Position numbers and translations under genes: made by a program. DNA of 64,000 nt from Bactrocera neohumeralis (taxonomy: Eukaryota; Arthropoda; Insecta; Diptera; Tephritidae): positions 19,028,017 to 19,092,016 of the forward strand of contig NC_065919.1 in NCBI RefSeq assembly GCF_024586455.1, given 5' to 3'. The notes under the pieces were generated by a model. That model did no database searches. It worked only from the letters and a program-made list of their open reading frames with translations, and was not told the DNA's origin. This document shows positions 32,801-39,824 of this stretch, in pieces; within the stretch, counting starts at the first letter, position 1; each line of letters begins with the position of its first letter.

Positions 32801-35170
32801 ATTCTCACTTTAGCTCGCCTTCACACGGATGTTCTTTGGCTACCTAAGGGATACTTGGTCTACGACCGGAAGTTGTGAGCTGCATGAACCATACGTAAAA
32901 AAATCGTTTCTGGCCACTACCAAGTGAATGAAGCTGAAAGAACTTTCCTCACTTGCGTGAACTTCACAGTTCCTCATATTTCCATCCTCCTTCAAAACTT
33001 ATGCGCAATATACTTAGGCATAAGTACTTTCTGTAACTCCCGTAAGATCTTTCGGAAGCTTCAAATATGTTATATTTAATGAACACCGATAGCGGGGCTG
33101 ATTTCAAGGAAGATGCAGTATTAGCTCCAAGTGGAAGGGACAATAAAGTAATATATAGGTGGTGGAGCTTTTGACGTTCAACGATTGACTGGAAATAATT
33201 ACAAATGCGTCATGTGTTTCTGTAGTTCTTCGAAATTAGAATTAACCTCGATATTTTTGCATCAGTTATGCGAGTCGGAAGTCTGCTGCAGATTCAGTTC
33301 AGAAGCTTATGGTTTCACGTGAGATAAAACAGATCAAATGGAATATAGTTTAGACTCTAAGGCAAGCATCTGCGTTCGAAAAAGTGGGCGCAGTGGACTT
33401 TTTCGTAAATTTAGAGATTCCAGTACAGAAACTGTTTAAATACGTTTTGATTACTTGAGAGTGTATATGCTGGTAGGAATTTAGAACAGCTAAGATCTAC
33501 TGAAAGTCTTGCAGGTTAAGGCGTTATGAGCACAGTAGATCATTGATATTGAGTTAACTTTTGGACAAGTGGTCTGGTTAGTAGAAGAATAGAAGGCACT
33601 ATGGAGAATTTAGTAAGGTCCGTTTGGTGCAAGTAGACTGAGTGAGAAATCCGACGATCTCCAGTTCTTTCTCAGATAAATATTTAATTTTCTACGCTCG
33701 CTAAAGTGCGAAAGTATTCTTGAAACACCACCGCTGCAGCTGACGAAAAAAGGGTCAGTTCGTTCGCGACGATTTCAGCAATACTTACCTTATATTTACC
33801 TTAAGATAGAAACAAAAGATTGAGAAACTAGCAAGCCATGTAAGTCATAACATTATTAAATTTGATTTTCTTTATACCCATAGCATAATGATGTTCATAG
33901 TGGCCTTGCCGGTTGTGCAAATTATACTCTTCTGTTATGCGATTGGTCACGATCCCACCGGTCTCAAGTTGGCAGTGGCTAATGGTGAGCTCTCCGAACA
34001 AATGGTAATCGATCAATTTTGTCCAGTTTTTCCCGGTTGCAATCAAACGTATTTAAGTTGCCGCTATCTGGATTTGCTGAAGAAGAATAAGAGTATGGAA
34101 GTGGTGAGTTTTTGAGAACATATTACATTCCATTTGATAAACTGAGACGTTTTGCTTTTCTGCAGAAATTTTTCCAAACCGAGGAAGCAGCCAATGCTGA
34201 GGTACGACGTGGCGATGCATGGGGCTCATTGGTTTTCGATAAGAACTATACGGACTCATTGAATGAACGTGTTGAAAGCGGACGTTATGCCGATAATGCT
34301 ACCATCGACTCTTCGGATGTTAATGTGCGCTTAGATATGTCAAGTAAGTGATACATCTATTTTCTTAATAATCGGGCATGACTAACTTTTCGTACGCTCT
34401 TCATTCTTCTTATAGATCAACAAATCTCCACGCTGCTCTATCGCGATCTACAATACACCTTCTTCGATTTCGTCGAGGAAATACTGCACGATTGCGAACT
34501 TAATCCGAAAATTGGCCGCATACCCGTCGACTGGGAGAAACCGATCTATGGCACACGCAATCCGAATTTCACCGATTTCGCTGCACCCGGCGTCATTTTG
34601 ACCATCATATTCTTCCTCTCGGTAGCGATCACATCGGGTGCCATGCTGATCGAACGTAACGAGGGCATGTTGGAACGTTGCTTGGTGGCTGGCATCACAG
34701 GACCCGAAATACTCTTCTCACAAGTGCTCTCACAATTCACCGTCGTCATATTACAAATGACCTTCGTACTAATTGTCGGCTTCGGTTTCTTCGATCTCAC
34801 CAACGAGGGCAGCATGTGGCTGGTGATTGCGCTCTGCCTGCTCAACGGTTTATGCGGCATGTGTTTCGGTTTCGTCATTGCCTGTGCCGTGGACACGGAG
34901 CGCACGGCTACTTACGTGGCAATGGGCTCCTTCTTGCCAATCGTTATGTTGTGCGGCATCATTTGGCCCATTGAGGGCATGTATCCAGCATTGCAGTTCA
35001 TCACCGTATTCTTGCCGTTAACCAAACCCACAGAGTGTCTACGTTCGATATTGCAACGTGGTTGGGGTTTCTCTGAACCATCCGTACATAACGGTTTCAT
35101 CTCGATATCCCTCTGGGTGTTGGTCTTTTTGGTATTGAGCATATTATTCCTCAAATTTAAGAAGGGCTAA
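11716..35170 (+). CDS. ABC transporter, ABCH-type half transporter (5' partial, 7 exons)
   Basis: The coding parts 11716-11875, 18886-19148, 19242-19335, 32092-32519, 33884-34103, 34166-34343 and 34416-35170 join in frame across GT-AG introns to give 698 residues and a TAA stop. The first base completes a codon from a missing upstream exon. The order is an N-terminal ATPase domain (about residues 1-215), a basic/acidic linker, then six predicted membrane helices with one large loop after helix 1. All ATPase motifs are intact: GASGCGKT, Q-loop GYMPQ, LSGGQQ, LLILDEP, VGVDP and the H-loop TTHY. Nucleotide domain first, an ABC2-type membrane domain and this motif wording are typical of arthropod ABCH proteins. 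The known fly member snu (CG9990) is needed for the lipid barrier of the cuticle. I infer an ATP-driven exporter of lipid-like material working as a dimer at a membrane. The exact paralogue (CG9990, CG11147 or CG33970 type) and substrate are not decided. Full members are usually somewhat longer, so roughly 50-100 residues are missing at the N-terminus. Confidence 0.95.
12112..12164. repeat. 13-bp perfect inverted repeat (hairpin) in intron
   Basis: CTCTTAACTAAAA at 12112-12124 is exactly complementary to 12152-12164, with a 27-nt loop. It could be the remains of a small foldback element or a structured intron segment. Confidence 0.6.
12540..13140 (+). mobile_element. LINE family A fragment: RNase H start and 3' UTR
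   Basis: The segment near 12580-12700 resembles the linker before RNase H. Then YMDGSKMGNGVEGGTYC and AELGIRQPFKLPDHCSIFQ give the first catalytic Asp region of the RNase H domain, ended by a stop. An internal deletion then leads into the family 3' UTR (CTGGGCTCCACACG, TATCGATAGTGAGGCC, CTGGTCTATGCGTGG) and a terminal TAACCTAACATAACC tail. It lies in the sense orientation within the 7.0 kb intron. Confidence 0.7.
13690..14480 (-). mobile_element. Non-LTR retrotransposon fragment: RNase H and C-terminus
   Basis: On the minus strand, in shifting frames, one reads CRELSFSSSFRLPDYCSVFQ (RNase H core), then EELERVGPPLASCGSLLDG (end of RNase H) and GHSLMFAGVLTGYCPIGIHA with a broken cysteine motif (13684-13881). 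Multiple stops and frame changes show it is an old dead copy. It lies antisense to the host gene within its intron. Confidence 0.65.
14481..17099. other. Intronic non-repeat stretch with a GC-rich block
   Basis: No transporter exon is expected. 15460-16160 is clearly richer in G+C and CpG (for example GCCGCGGCGCGCGC and GCAGCGCGCCGCGG) than any neighbouring intron DNA and has few repeats apart from short CA runs. Open frames such as 15693-16007 on the + strand have biased, low-complexity composition and no recognisable domain. The block may be an enhancer, an alternative promoter or an exon of another transcript; nothing decides this. Confidence 0.4.
17100..18240 (-). mobile_element. Non-LTR retrotransposon fragment: RT end, RNase H and C-terminus
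   Basis: On the minus strand the order is as in an intact LINE: the RT catalytic motif YADD at 18214-18225 followed by NADKTEMVVFARR; the RNase H entry IYTDGQNW with FKIPEYYNLFQVEVIAV and a later HVEIPGNEMAK motif; then a C-terminal tail (LLASLESWMGLD and a reduced cysteine/histidine motif, 17189-17527). At least one stop and several frame changes occur. The 3' end at about 17100 is TTAGG-like in plus orientation. The 5' part is missing beyond about 18240. Confidence 0.72.
18241..18885. other. Intron end with extended pyrimidine tract
   Basis: About 18700-18885 is strongly T/C-rich, ending TTTCTTTTTTTTCG and a CA run before the acceptor CAG. This is a strong 3' splice-site context. No coding content. 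Confidence 0.6.
18886..19148 (+). CDS. ABC transporter exon with signature, Walker B and D-loop
   Basis: The acceptor is CACACAG ending at 18885 after a long pyrimidine tract, and the donor is AAG|GTAATT at 19148/19149. The exon starts in phase 0 directly after the Q-loop and reads EVALYGEFTLRETL, the usual helical-subdomain start of this family. The signature LSGGQ is at 19036-19050 and Walker B LLILDE at 19096-19113, followed by VGVDP. It ends two bases into a serine codon. All residues needed for ATP hydrolysis are present, including the Walker B glutamate. Confidence 0.97.
19149..19241 (+). other. Short intron of the ABC gene (93 nt)
   Basis: GTAATT at the 5' end and GCCTAG at the 3' end. 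It splits a serine codon after its second base, and the joined protein matches the family without a gap. Confidence 0.94.
19242..19335 (+). CDS. ABC transporter short exon with the H-loop
   Basis: The acceptor is GCCTAG ending at 19241 and the donor is GTG|GTAAG at 19335/19336. The first base completes the serine codon split by the 93-nt intron; the exon then reads IWDHLVDIT and on to the switch histidine (TTHY, codon 19303-19305) and IDECAQAH. It ends in phase 0, so the next exon begins with a whole codon. Confidence 0.96.
19440..21510 (+). mobile_element. Non-LTR retrotransposon remnant (RT, RNase H, C-terminus)
   Basis: Three parts in order on the + strand. RT fingers: AYSKGKSVNTALRVV and FLDIVEAF (about 19590-19700). 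RT palm: GTLQSAILLPLLWILVVN and a ...DDVALMI remnant of the YADD box (20150-20290). RNase H: CSVFQVQVVAKK and MYSDSRAVIKFL (about 20790-20920), and the tail YKVEMETPGDLLLHSPASARLK with GIDISRLNKSVAGS (21310-21480). Stops and frameshifts are frequent. The RT is split by a 242-bp insertion at 19892-20133 with a target duplication. Confidence 0.75.
19892..20133. mobile_element. Insertion with 10-bp target duplication inside the LINE
   Basis: The sequence is bracketed by the direct repeat CATTATGAAA (19882-19891 and 20134-20143) and cuts the RT frame of the surrounding LINE. Its body (TGCGTTGATCAGCGCCCCAA, TACCTTGGTTCCAAT, CCGCCTTGGTCGGG) is repeated at 37340-37575, where it continues for several hundred bases more. 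It is therefore a truncated copy of a retroposed repeat, probably in minus orientation if truncation is 5'. It has no coding content. Confidence 0.7.
21520..22359 (+). mobile_element. Mariner transposon, 5' truncated, transposase dead
   Basis: The frame at 21615-21956 encodes a mariner-type transposase from the region before the catalytic core (LTQKNLLDQINACDMLLKRN) through MVTGDEKWITYD (first catalytic Asp) and LLPYGQTLNSTIYC to a stop after KQAIDQ. Downstream pieces read GVVFHQ, then a damaged version of the second catalytic Asp region, HSPYSPDIAPSDYYLL in another frame and LPSRWKQISERNGAY. The 3' end AGATATTTGACAACCT at 22344-22359 is the inverse of the terminus of the copy at 59929. The N-terminal DNA-binding part is missing and the second Asp is lost. 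Confidence 0.85.
22360..25839. other. AT-rich intronic stretch with microsatellites
   Basis: No coding or element homology recognised. 23020-23680 carries several TG/CA and TGTA runs. A single GGTGGCAAC site is at 23927-23935. 24380-25840 is extremely AT-rich and unstructured. Confidence 0.4.
23342..23361. repeat. TG dinucleotide microsatellite
   Basis: Uninterrupted TG repeat ending at GACACGAGTG. Confidence 0.85.
25840..26485 (-). mobile_element. Second mariner lineage, decayed transposase
   Basis: On the minus strand the frame 26293-26481 reads LWAPHVLTEQNLLCRINDSD, the same region as the LTQKNLLDRINACD of the other copies but diverged. The frame 25847-26131 holds the C-terminal catalytic part: DVVFLQNNARLHTS (the second Asp replaced by Asn), VVLPHLPYSSDFAGSDYFLL (third Asp kept) and RALQIFWMGKS. 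The linking part has stops. The different wording places it in another mariner subfamily than the copies at 21520 and 59929. No terminal repeats were identified. Confidence 0.75.
27097..27241. mobile_element. Foldback MITE-like element
   Basis: The two halves are imperfect inverted copies: CTTTTCTCAATGGCTATGG with AACAGCCATCTGTCAGTTAA on the left, and CTATGGAGAAAACGG with ACGACGAATGGCTGCTA on the right. The whole 145 bp could fold into one hairpin. No clear target duplication was seen. Confidence 0.5.
27290..27815 (+). repeat. Dispersed repeat B, longest copy
   Basis: Begins CTTCGGTTGCACCGAAGCTA, contains two copies of a CAGTTTGTATGG-AGCTATATG block, GCAGTTCCGACAAATGAGCAG, a GACA/GACG tetranucleotide run at 27645-27690, CGATTCCTTCTGGGTGTTAC and ends with a CCTGTTCAGGGTATAAAAA-type tail. 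Other copies are at 47640, 51637, 52010 and 61880. It has no conserved protein and is probably a non-autonomous element. Confidence 0.7.
27645..27690. repeat. GACA/GACG tetranucleotide microsatellite
   Basis: A run of GACA, GACG and GATA units within repeat B. The same position in the other copies has shorter runs. Confidence 0.8.
29052..29205. repeat. Direct repeat of about 77 bp, two copies
   Basis: Each copy starts AAAAATYGGTTATAC and contains ATCAGTTATAT and CTTATSGGTATA. They start at 29052 and 29129. AT-rich, non-coding. Confidence 0.6.
29289..30013. mobile_element. Non-autonomous piggyBac-like transposon (725 bp)
   Basis: The element is flanked on both sides by TTAA (29285-29288 and 30014-30017), the hallmark target duplication of piggyBac elements. 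The ends are inverted repeats: GGGGTCCCGCTGGTATAG on the left and the complement of GGGGTTCCGGTGGTCTAG on the right, matching at 15 of 18 positions. The interior is AT-rich, has several poly-A/T runs and encodes no transposase. It lies in the large intron of the ABC gene. The superfamily call rests on the TTAA duplication and the ends only. Confidence 0.65.
30018..31893. other. Intronic stretch, no clear features
   Basis: AT-rich. A faint minus-strand similarity to the RT region around FIDXWXI...N (about 31000-31200) is too weak to annotate separately. Confidence 0.35.
31894..31974. repeat. 24-bp tandem repeat, 3.4 units, with TACTAAC
   Basis: Units start at 31894, 31918 and 31942 with a partial at 31966. 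Each full unit is GTTATACTAACCYAWAGTAY-like followed by four variable bases. All three full units contain TACTAAC (31898-31904, 31922-31928, 31946-31952). The array lies 118-198 bp before the exon at 32092. Confidence 0.85.
32092..32519 (+). CDS. ABC transporter exon: end of ATPase domain and linker
   Basis: The acceptor TTACTAG ends at 32091 and the donor is GG|GTGAGT at 32519/32520. The exon begins IGLLRGGRMLAEE, the standard continuation after the H-loop, then LEEVFLKLSV, which closes the ATPase domain. The rest is a linker of about 80 residues with a basic RRRRSS stretch, an acidic serine-rich part and a proline-rich part, ending in a pre-membrane amphipathic segment (ALVWKNYLWMLRNVG). 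The linker is the least conserved kind of region in this family, so its length may vary between relatives. Confidence 0.95.
32672..32880 (-). mobile_element. RTE-like 3' end fragment in intron
   Basis: The stretch around 32690-32755 (GTAGATACCACTTATGCAGT, TTATAGCCGAGTTTACAACAG, GCCAGTCGTTCTTC) is a diverged copy of the 3' UTR seen at 48940-49005. Similarity fades after 32760; the right boundary is uncertain. Confidence 0.5.
32881..33883. other. Remaining intron sequence, nothing recognised
   Basis: No repeat or reading frame of note. It ends in the acceptor region TTTCTTTATACCCATAG. Confidence 0.4.
33884..34103 (+). CDS. ABC transporter exon: membrane helix 1 and start of the large loop
   Basis: The acceptor CCCATAG ends at 33883 and the donor is GTG|GTGAGT. 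The first base completes a glycine codon. A strongly hydrophobic segment from 33885 to about 33947 (IMMFIVALPVVQIILFCYAIG) is the first membrane helix. The following loop has three cysteines (CPVFPGC, SC) and an N-glycosylation sequon NQT, as expected of an extracellular or lumenal loop. Confidence 0.95.
34104..34165 (+). other. Short intron of the ABC gene (62 nt)
   Basis: GTGAGT to CTGCAG. Read-through would give an in-frame stop eleven bases into the intron (TGA at 34113-34115). Confidence 0.94.
34166..34343 (+). CDS. ABC transporter exon: extracellular loop
   Basis: The acceptor TCTGCAG ends at 34165 and the donor is CAA|GTAAGT at 34343/34344. The exon encodes a hydrophilic loop segment with no membrane helix and two further N-glycosylation sequons (NYT and NAT). 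It starts in phase 0 and ends one base into an asparagine codon. The 62-nt intron before it and the 72-nt intron after it are of normal fly size. Confidence 0.95.
34344..34415 (+). other. Short intron of the ABC gene (72 nt)
   Basis: GTAAGT to TTATAG. It interrupts an asparagine codon after its first base. Confidence 0.94.
34416..35170 (+). CDS. ABC transporter last exon: membrane helices 2-6 and C-terminus
   Basis: The acceptor TTATAG ends at 34415 and the frame is open to TAA at 35168-35170. After the end of the loop come five hydrophobic segments: around VILTIIFFLSVAITSG, then LSQFTVVILQMTFVLIVGFG, WLVIALCLLNGLCGMCFGF, a segment from YVAMGSFLPIVMLCG into IIWPIEGMYP, and the final ISISLWVLVFLVLSILFL. 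The ER-NEG-MLERC coupling segment after helix 2 and the IWPIEGMYP re-entrant element are characteristic of ABC2-type domains. The protein ends KFKKG. Long reading frames on the opposite strand here are shadows. Confidence 0.97.
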
Positions 35171-35931
35171 ATAAGCGAGCGACCTTAGCAGGGTATATGT
35201 GTGGAGAGCGTGCAAGTGAGAGCGGTAGAGAGTGGGAGCAAGGAAGAGCGCGTGGTATTCTACGTGTGTTTGTGGCGTGTGAATGTGTTGTAAGAGCGTG
35301 TCTTAGCGCACGTGGTCGCGTATTGCGGTATTTTTCGGTTACAGGGTGGTAAAGTGTTAATCAAATTATTTAAGTTAGCGAACTAGAATAGTTTTTCATG
35401 TCTTGTGTTAACTTTTTTCTTCTCGTATAATATAATTTTATGTACTTTTATATATGTATGTAGGTACAGTTAGCAGTTTTATAACAGTTTTATTTGGATT
35501 TTGTTTTCCGTGACATAATTGCTTACCGCTGGCGCTCAATGTTGGCTGTGTTGCGGCGGTAATGAGCGTTTTTATGTAAAAATCTTTTTCCTATTTTTTT
35601 TTCTTTAAAATTTAAATGCTTTATTATTATTTTCTCCAATTTCGTTGAAATTTTTAATTTAATTTCCTCCAATGTTAGCTCGTTTTGTTTGTAGTTGCAA
35701 GGCTAAAGGATTTTATTATACTAAATATATAAAAAAAAATTATAATTATTTTCATTTGGGTTAAGTATGATAATAGGAAAACTGCAAAAAACAACAACAA
35801 CAAAAAATACGAAACTAATTATTTGTATGTCGATTTGCTTGTACTTCACTTGTATACAAGCGGCAATATTTGTATTTGTATTTGTCTGTCTGTATGTATG
35901 TCGGCATCTGTTTTGTAGCCGTAATTTATGC

Positions 35932-35937
35932 AATAAA
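35932..35937 (+). promoter_or_regulatory. Polyadenylation signal AATAAA (proximal)
   Basis: First canonical AATAAA hexamer downstream of the stop codon, about 760 nt after it and followed by A/T-rich sequence. Actual use is not shown by the sequence. Confidence 0.5.
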
Positions 35938-36107
35938 AATTATACACACAACACTGATAACGGTTTATTTATTGTGCGCGACATTGCTGTCACAACGCCG
36001 GTCACAATGCAAGGGCGTGGCAGCGGCAAGTTGCCTTTAATTATACAAATTATGCTGATTTAATGGACGACAACATGTTTGTTTATTGTAAGCTGATCTA
36101 TAAAAAT

Positions 36108-36113
36108 AATAAA
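36108..36113 (+). promoter_or_regulatory. Polyadenylation signal AATAAA (distal)
   Basis: Second canonical hexamer, followed by a TG-containing and T-rich stretch that could act as a downstream element. It could be an alternative transcript end. Confidence 0.4.
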
Positions 36114-36130
36114 ATCTCTGTATACATCAA

Positions 36131-36619
36131 TTTCTATACACAATTTTTTTTTTGTTTATTTGTATAAAATTTTTCATATGATTTAATTGATTTTTTTTTT
36201 TTTGTTGGTCGGAAAGGAAACGTTTATGCCGGACAATTTACGATTATTTGCTCATAATGTCAGGCTAATTGCTGAGATAAATTATTGACATTTAATTGCT
36301 TTTTTATTGTTCAATTTAATATTTAAAGAAGATATTTTATGGATAATTTGGCTTTTAGGAAAGACAAAAGGCAACACTGTGCTTGCTGCTGCTGCTGTAG
36401 TGATGTCAGTACTACAAAAAAAAGTAATATTTATGAAATAAACCGAAAACTCGATTTTTGGTAAGTAGAGTGGCTGTATGAAAAGGCACATAGGCCTACA
36501 AGAGACCCATTTTATAAGCAACGTGACTAAAATCTCTACACAATATTGTCTCCACTCCGAACCACTCATTGCTTTTCATGAAATTCATCTGTAAAAAAAA
36601 GTTTCGTCTGTGCAACCTC
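36131..36619. other. Low-complexity spacer after the ABC gene
   Basis: Several T-runs of nine to twelve bases and a short GCT run at 36384-36397. No gene recognised. Confidence 0.4.
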
Positions 36620-37320
36620 CGAAACACAAGGTGGAGTTCACTCTCCACCTTTTTGGATCCTGATCGTTAACGACCTACTTACAAAACTTGAGGATCATGG
36701 CTGCCGGGTGATTGCCTATGCTGAAGATGTAGCACTTACGGTCAAAGGAAAGTTACTGAGTTCCGTGTACGAGTTGTCGAAAGGGTATCTCAGCGTCGCA
36801 ACATATTGGGCGATCGAAAGTGGTCTCGCCATCAACCCAAATAAAACTGAGATAGTTTTATATACTTAAAGATACAAGATTTCGCTGGCACCGCTGTCGC
36901 AAATTGGAGACATCCGACTGAAACTGGCGTATACAGTAAAATATAGAAAGCTTTCATGAAAGCCAAATAACGAAGAGAGAGAGAAAAAAGACATATATTG
37001 CTTTATACTTCCGTAAAGAAGCCGTTGGCGAAAGGTGGGACCTCTCACCGAAAATAGCGCTCTGGCTCTACGACACCATAGTCAAGCCCATTATGTTTTA
37101 TGTTGTCTTTATGTAGTGCAGGGCTCTAGAAAATATCACACTTGCAAAGAAATTGAAGAGCGTTTAACTGACATCGCTAAACAACATGTGTTGTGCACTC
37201 AGGCACACTCCAACTGTGGCACTTAACACTATCTTGCACATGGTGCAAAAGTCGGAAGCTGCATGGCTGCAAAAGTTGTTATCAGACTCAGAGAGTCTGG
37301 GTTTCTAAAATAACACGGGT
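36620..37320 (+). mobile_element. Non-LTR retrotransposon fragment: RT palm and thumb
   Basis: From 36627 the frame reads QGGVHSPPFWILIVNDLL, then the catalytic box as YAEDVAL (36717-36728 encode YAED, where YADD is expected), AIESGLAINPNKTEIVLYT and a stop. After a frame change: LSPKIALWLYDTIVKPIMFY (37048-37105) and ALRHTPTVALNTILHM. The order matches the RT palm, thumb and connection of LOA/R1-like elements. The first Asp of the catalytic pair is changed to Glu and stops are present, so it is inactive. Confidence 0.72.
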
Positions 37321-37334
37321 TGTGAACAACTGTC

Positions 37335-38059
37335 AATGTGTTTTACGTGGGTATCTGCCTACGAAGGCTCAAATCCACGGTGCTATCTATTGCTAGTAGC
37401 ACATAGATCAAATTAATGCGTTGATCAGCGCCCCAAAGTGTAAGTGCATGCACAACACTACACTCTGGAAGAAACCAAGGTATGAGTGCCGCCCCACACA
37501 CATACACTTTGGTTCCAATCGGTTCGGGTGAAAACCAAACGAAACTCCCTAGCCACCTTGGTCGGGTTCGAGGCCCATCTAAAACCTCTGCCGTACTCTG
37601 GGTCCGGCACCCGGCCGCAGTGCGACTCCACATTGGACAATTGCCCTTCCTGCATTTAGGTTTAAACCACAGCCACCACGAATCTCCCTAAAGGGCCAAG
37701 ACCCAATGAGCAGACTGAAGCGAACTTCAGGGGCGGCTGCTCCCCGTGGTACCATGTTTTAGTCTTTGGTGTGACCTGTAGCCCAAGCTTGCGCTTAAGC
37801 TACTGCCAGTCGAGCCCCCAAAAATTCCGAGGAATTCTTAAGAACCCGACTGTATGATCTTTTTGTTATCCCTTCAATTTTTGTGTTTGTTATATAATCG
37901 CAAACCCATTCAATGAATTGATAGTATTTCAATATAGCACTTTTCTGACATCTCTCACCATGCCGACATTCAATAAACCAGACATGCGAATGTCGGACAT
38001 AGTGCATTTGGATTTTAGTCGCCTCATACGACAGGCATGCCTTACCGCGGGAATATTCT
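37335..38059. repeat. Retroposed repeat C (long copy)
   Basis: The first 240 bp match the insertion at 19892-20133 (TGCGTTGATCAGCGCCCCAA, TTTGGTTCCAATCGG, ACCTTGGTCGGG). It continues with CACCCGGCCGCAGTGCGACT, AGACTGAAGCGAACTTCAGG and CGCCTCATACGACAGGCATG followed by CCTTACCGCGGGAATATTC near 38019-38060. Probably the non-coding or 5' part of a LINE. Frames inside have no recognisable domain. Confidence 0.55.
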
Positions 38060-38572
38060 TATCTCCCTCCCCGCAGGGAGACGGGTTGTGAACACTCAGA
38101 AATCCTCACACACTTTGAATTCATACCGGATGACTTGGATCATGGAGTCGCCAAACCGAACTTTGGTGGCTCCTTCTCTGCCCATATACCGGTGAGGCAG
38201 TTGCGGATGGGAAGAACCCTTTGAAGGAAAGGAGCAGTGAGCTTCTTTACGGATGGGTCAAAGCTTAGAGGAAGGTTGGTGGAGGTCATTCGGGGTTGGT
38301 TAACCTCACTATCTATAGCATCGACATCGAGTGTGTTTGTGATAAGACTGGTATGAGTCCTAGACCACAGCGCGTACCTTCAGACATCCCACCGAAATGG
38401 CTGGAGTGAAAATTAAACGCCCAACCAAATTTGTATTGGCCACTAAGCGTTTTACTAGTTTATAAGTTCGAACACAAGAGTTTTTCTTTTCTATGGCTTC
38501 ACAAAGGATTACATATAGCAGTTCATGTGCGATCTCTCTAGATCAGCTATGTAACTTAACTTAACCTCCGAA
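38060..38572 (+). mobile_element. LINE fragment: RNase H start and C-terminal tail
   Basis: The + strand reads LDHGVAKPNFGGSFSA, then FFTDGSKL (38233-38256), the RNase H entry with its first catalytic Asp, and a stop. A deletion leads to a tail (about 38390-38545) similar in order to LLDRTREFFFNGITKDL of the copy at 6620. It ends with CTTAACTTAACC. Confidence 0.62.
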
Positions 38573-38629
38573 ATATCGTCAACAAACCTTCGAGAGCTGC
38601 CATTAATTACGTCTACAAAGCTTTGCATT

Positions 38630-39250
38630 CGCTTAGAAGAGTTTAATTGCCTTCTCTTTTCCTATCTCCTGACAACTTCTCCAATAGTTTTTATGTAGCG
38701 TTCCTAGTCTTCTGGCATATCTGCCAATTAGACAGTGCTCTTTTTGCACTCCTAGTAAAGTTTTTATGTCATTCCTTGTGAATTTTAATAGTCGGCATGA
38801 GCAGCTCATACTCCATTCATTCCATTGACGCCACCTAGACTCAGCTATATTTATAAGATGTTCGTCGATTAAAAATCTACAAGTAGACAGATGCACATAA
38901 ATTCCTTCTTTTCTGGAGTCTAATTATAGGGTGGAGTCTTTACGGTTACCAGGAATATCAGTATGTCCTGGAAACCATTAAAGATTTATATTGAAAAGAG
39001 ATTTTAGTGACTTAGCTATCTACATATATAAATATATTCCTTGTTGTGAACATACTCTCTGTCTTGACAAGAAGGCTTTCTATAATTGCTATGATTTCAG
39101 CTTGAAAGATGGTTAGAAGCCCATTTTGATATCCACTTTTACTGAAAAGACATCTCCTCCCACGCGATTATGTGGTTTTAACCCATCCGTACAGATGCTT
39201 ATCCCAGCGCCTCTGTCCACCTCGCCTCTTTAAATTGGGCTTTCAAAAAT
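38630..39250 (-). mobile_element. LINE fragment: RNase H and C-terminus, antisense
   Basis: Minus strand: AGISICTDGLKPHNRVGG (39160-39215), then LLTIFQAEIIAIIESLL (RNase H core) and IYVDS, and further on SRWRQWNEWSMSCSCRLLKF with GVQKEHCLIGRYARRLG (38633-38896), the region before the cysteine motif. Stops separate the pieces. It faces the neighbouring fragment at 38060-38572 tail to tail. Confidence 0.62.
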
Positions 39251-39824
39251 TTCCACAGCAGTTAGTTTTATGAATTCCATAAAAAAATGTGGTGGTACGT
39301 CGGAGTCAAAAAAAATTGACACAGTCTTGCCTTATATTCCCCGCTCATGCAAAGTCAAGTACACAAAATTTTCTTTTCAGTGGAGGAAGACCTATCTTCA
39401 TTCAAAGCAAATGGCTGAAGGTTTTAATACCGATGAAGGAAGCTACGATTCATCATAATAATTTCTCCTTTATTTAAGAAAACATGTCCAATAGTATTAC
39501 TCAAGATATTACTTATCTAATGCTATAACATTTTAACGAAATTCGAAATTGTTTGGTGTCTTCTCTGTCAACACAGACAGCTGAGGTAAACAAAGTAACC
39601 AAATAGCTATTGATCCTAAAGTATTGAAATTTAAGATTTCAGCATATCATCAGGCTGCGAAATGAAGTAGACACGTGATTTACATTAACAGAAGATCTAA
39701 GATCGAAATTATCATCACCAAAAGTAGCCAATGCAATAAAGTGAATAAGTCAGCATGGCGAAAATATTGTTTCAAGTAAACTTAATTTTATTATGACTGA
39801 CTGCTGCCAGAAAACGCACCAATA
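39251..39824. other. Spacer, nothing recognised
   Basis: AT-rich, with two overlapping short frames that show no domain. Confidence 0.35.

Larger units (their letters stand above)
32520..33883 (+). other. Intron of the ABC gene between linker and first membrane helix (1.36 kb)
   Basis: GTGAGT at the 5' end, CCCATAG at the 3' end. It contains an RTE-like 3' end fragment near 32672-32760. The remainder shows no open reading frame of note. Confidence 0.92.
35171..36130 (+). other. 3' UTR and immediate downstream flank of the ABC gene
   Basis: From the stop codon the sequence changes to G/A-rich, then T-rich low-complexity DNA without a reading frame. Two AATAAA hexamers (35932-35937 and 36108-36113) mark likely transcript ends, giving a 3' UTR of about 0.78-0.96 kb. 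The end points are inferred. Confidence 0.6.

Noticed and set aside
34546..34905. 119-residue open frame antisense to the last transporter exon
   Set aside because: It overlaps a certain exon in full and has a composition expected of an antisense shadow.
37343..37633. 96-residue minus-strand frame as a gene
   Set aside because: It lies within repeat C and is broken in the other copy at 19892-20133.
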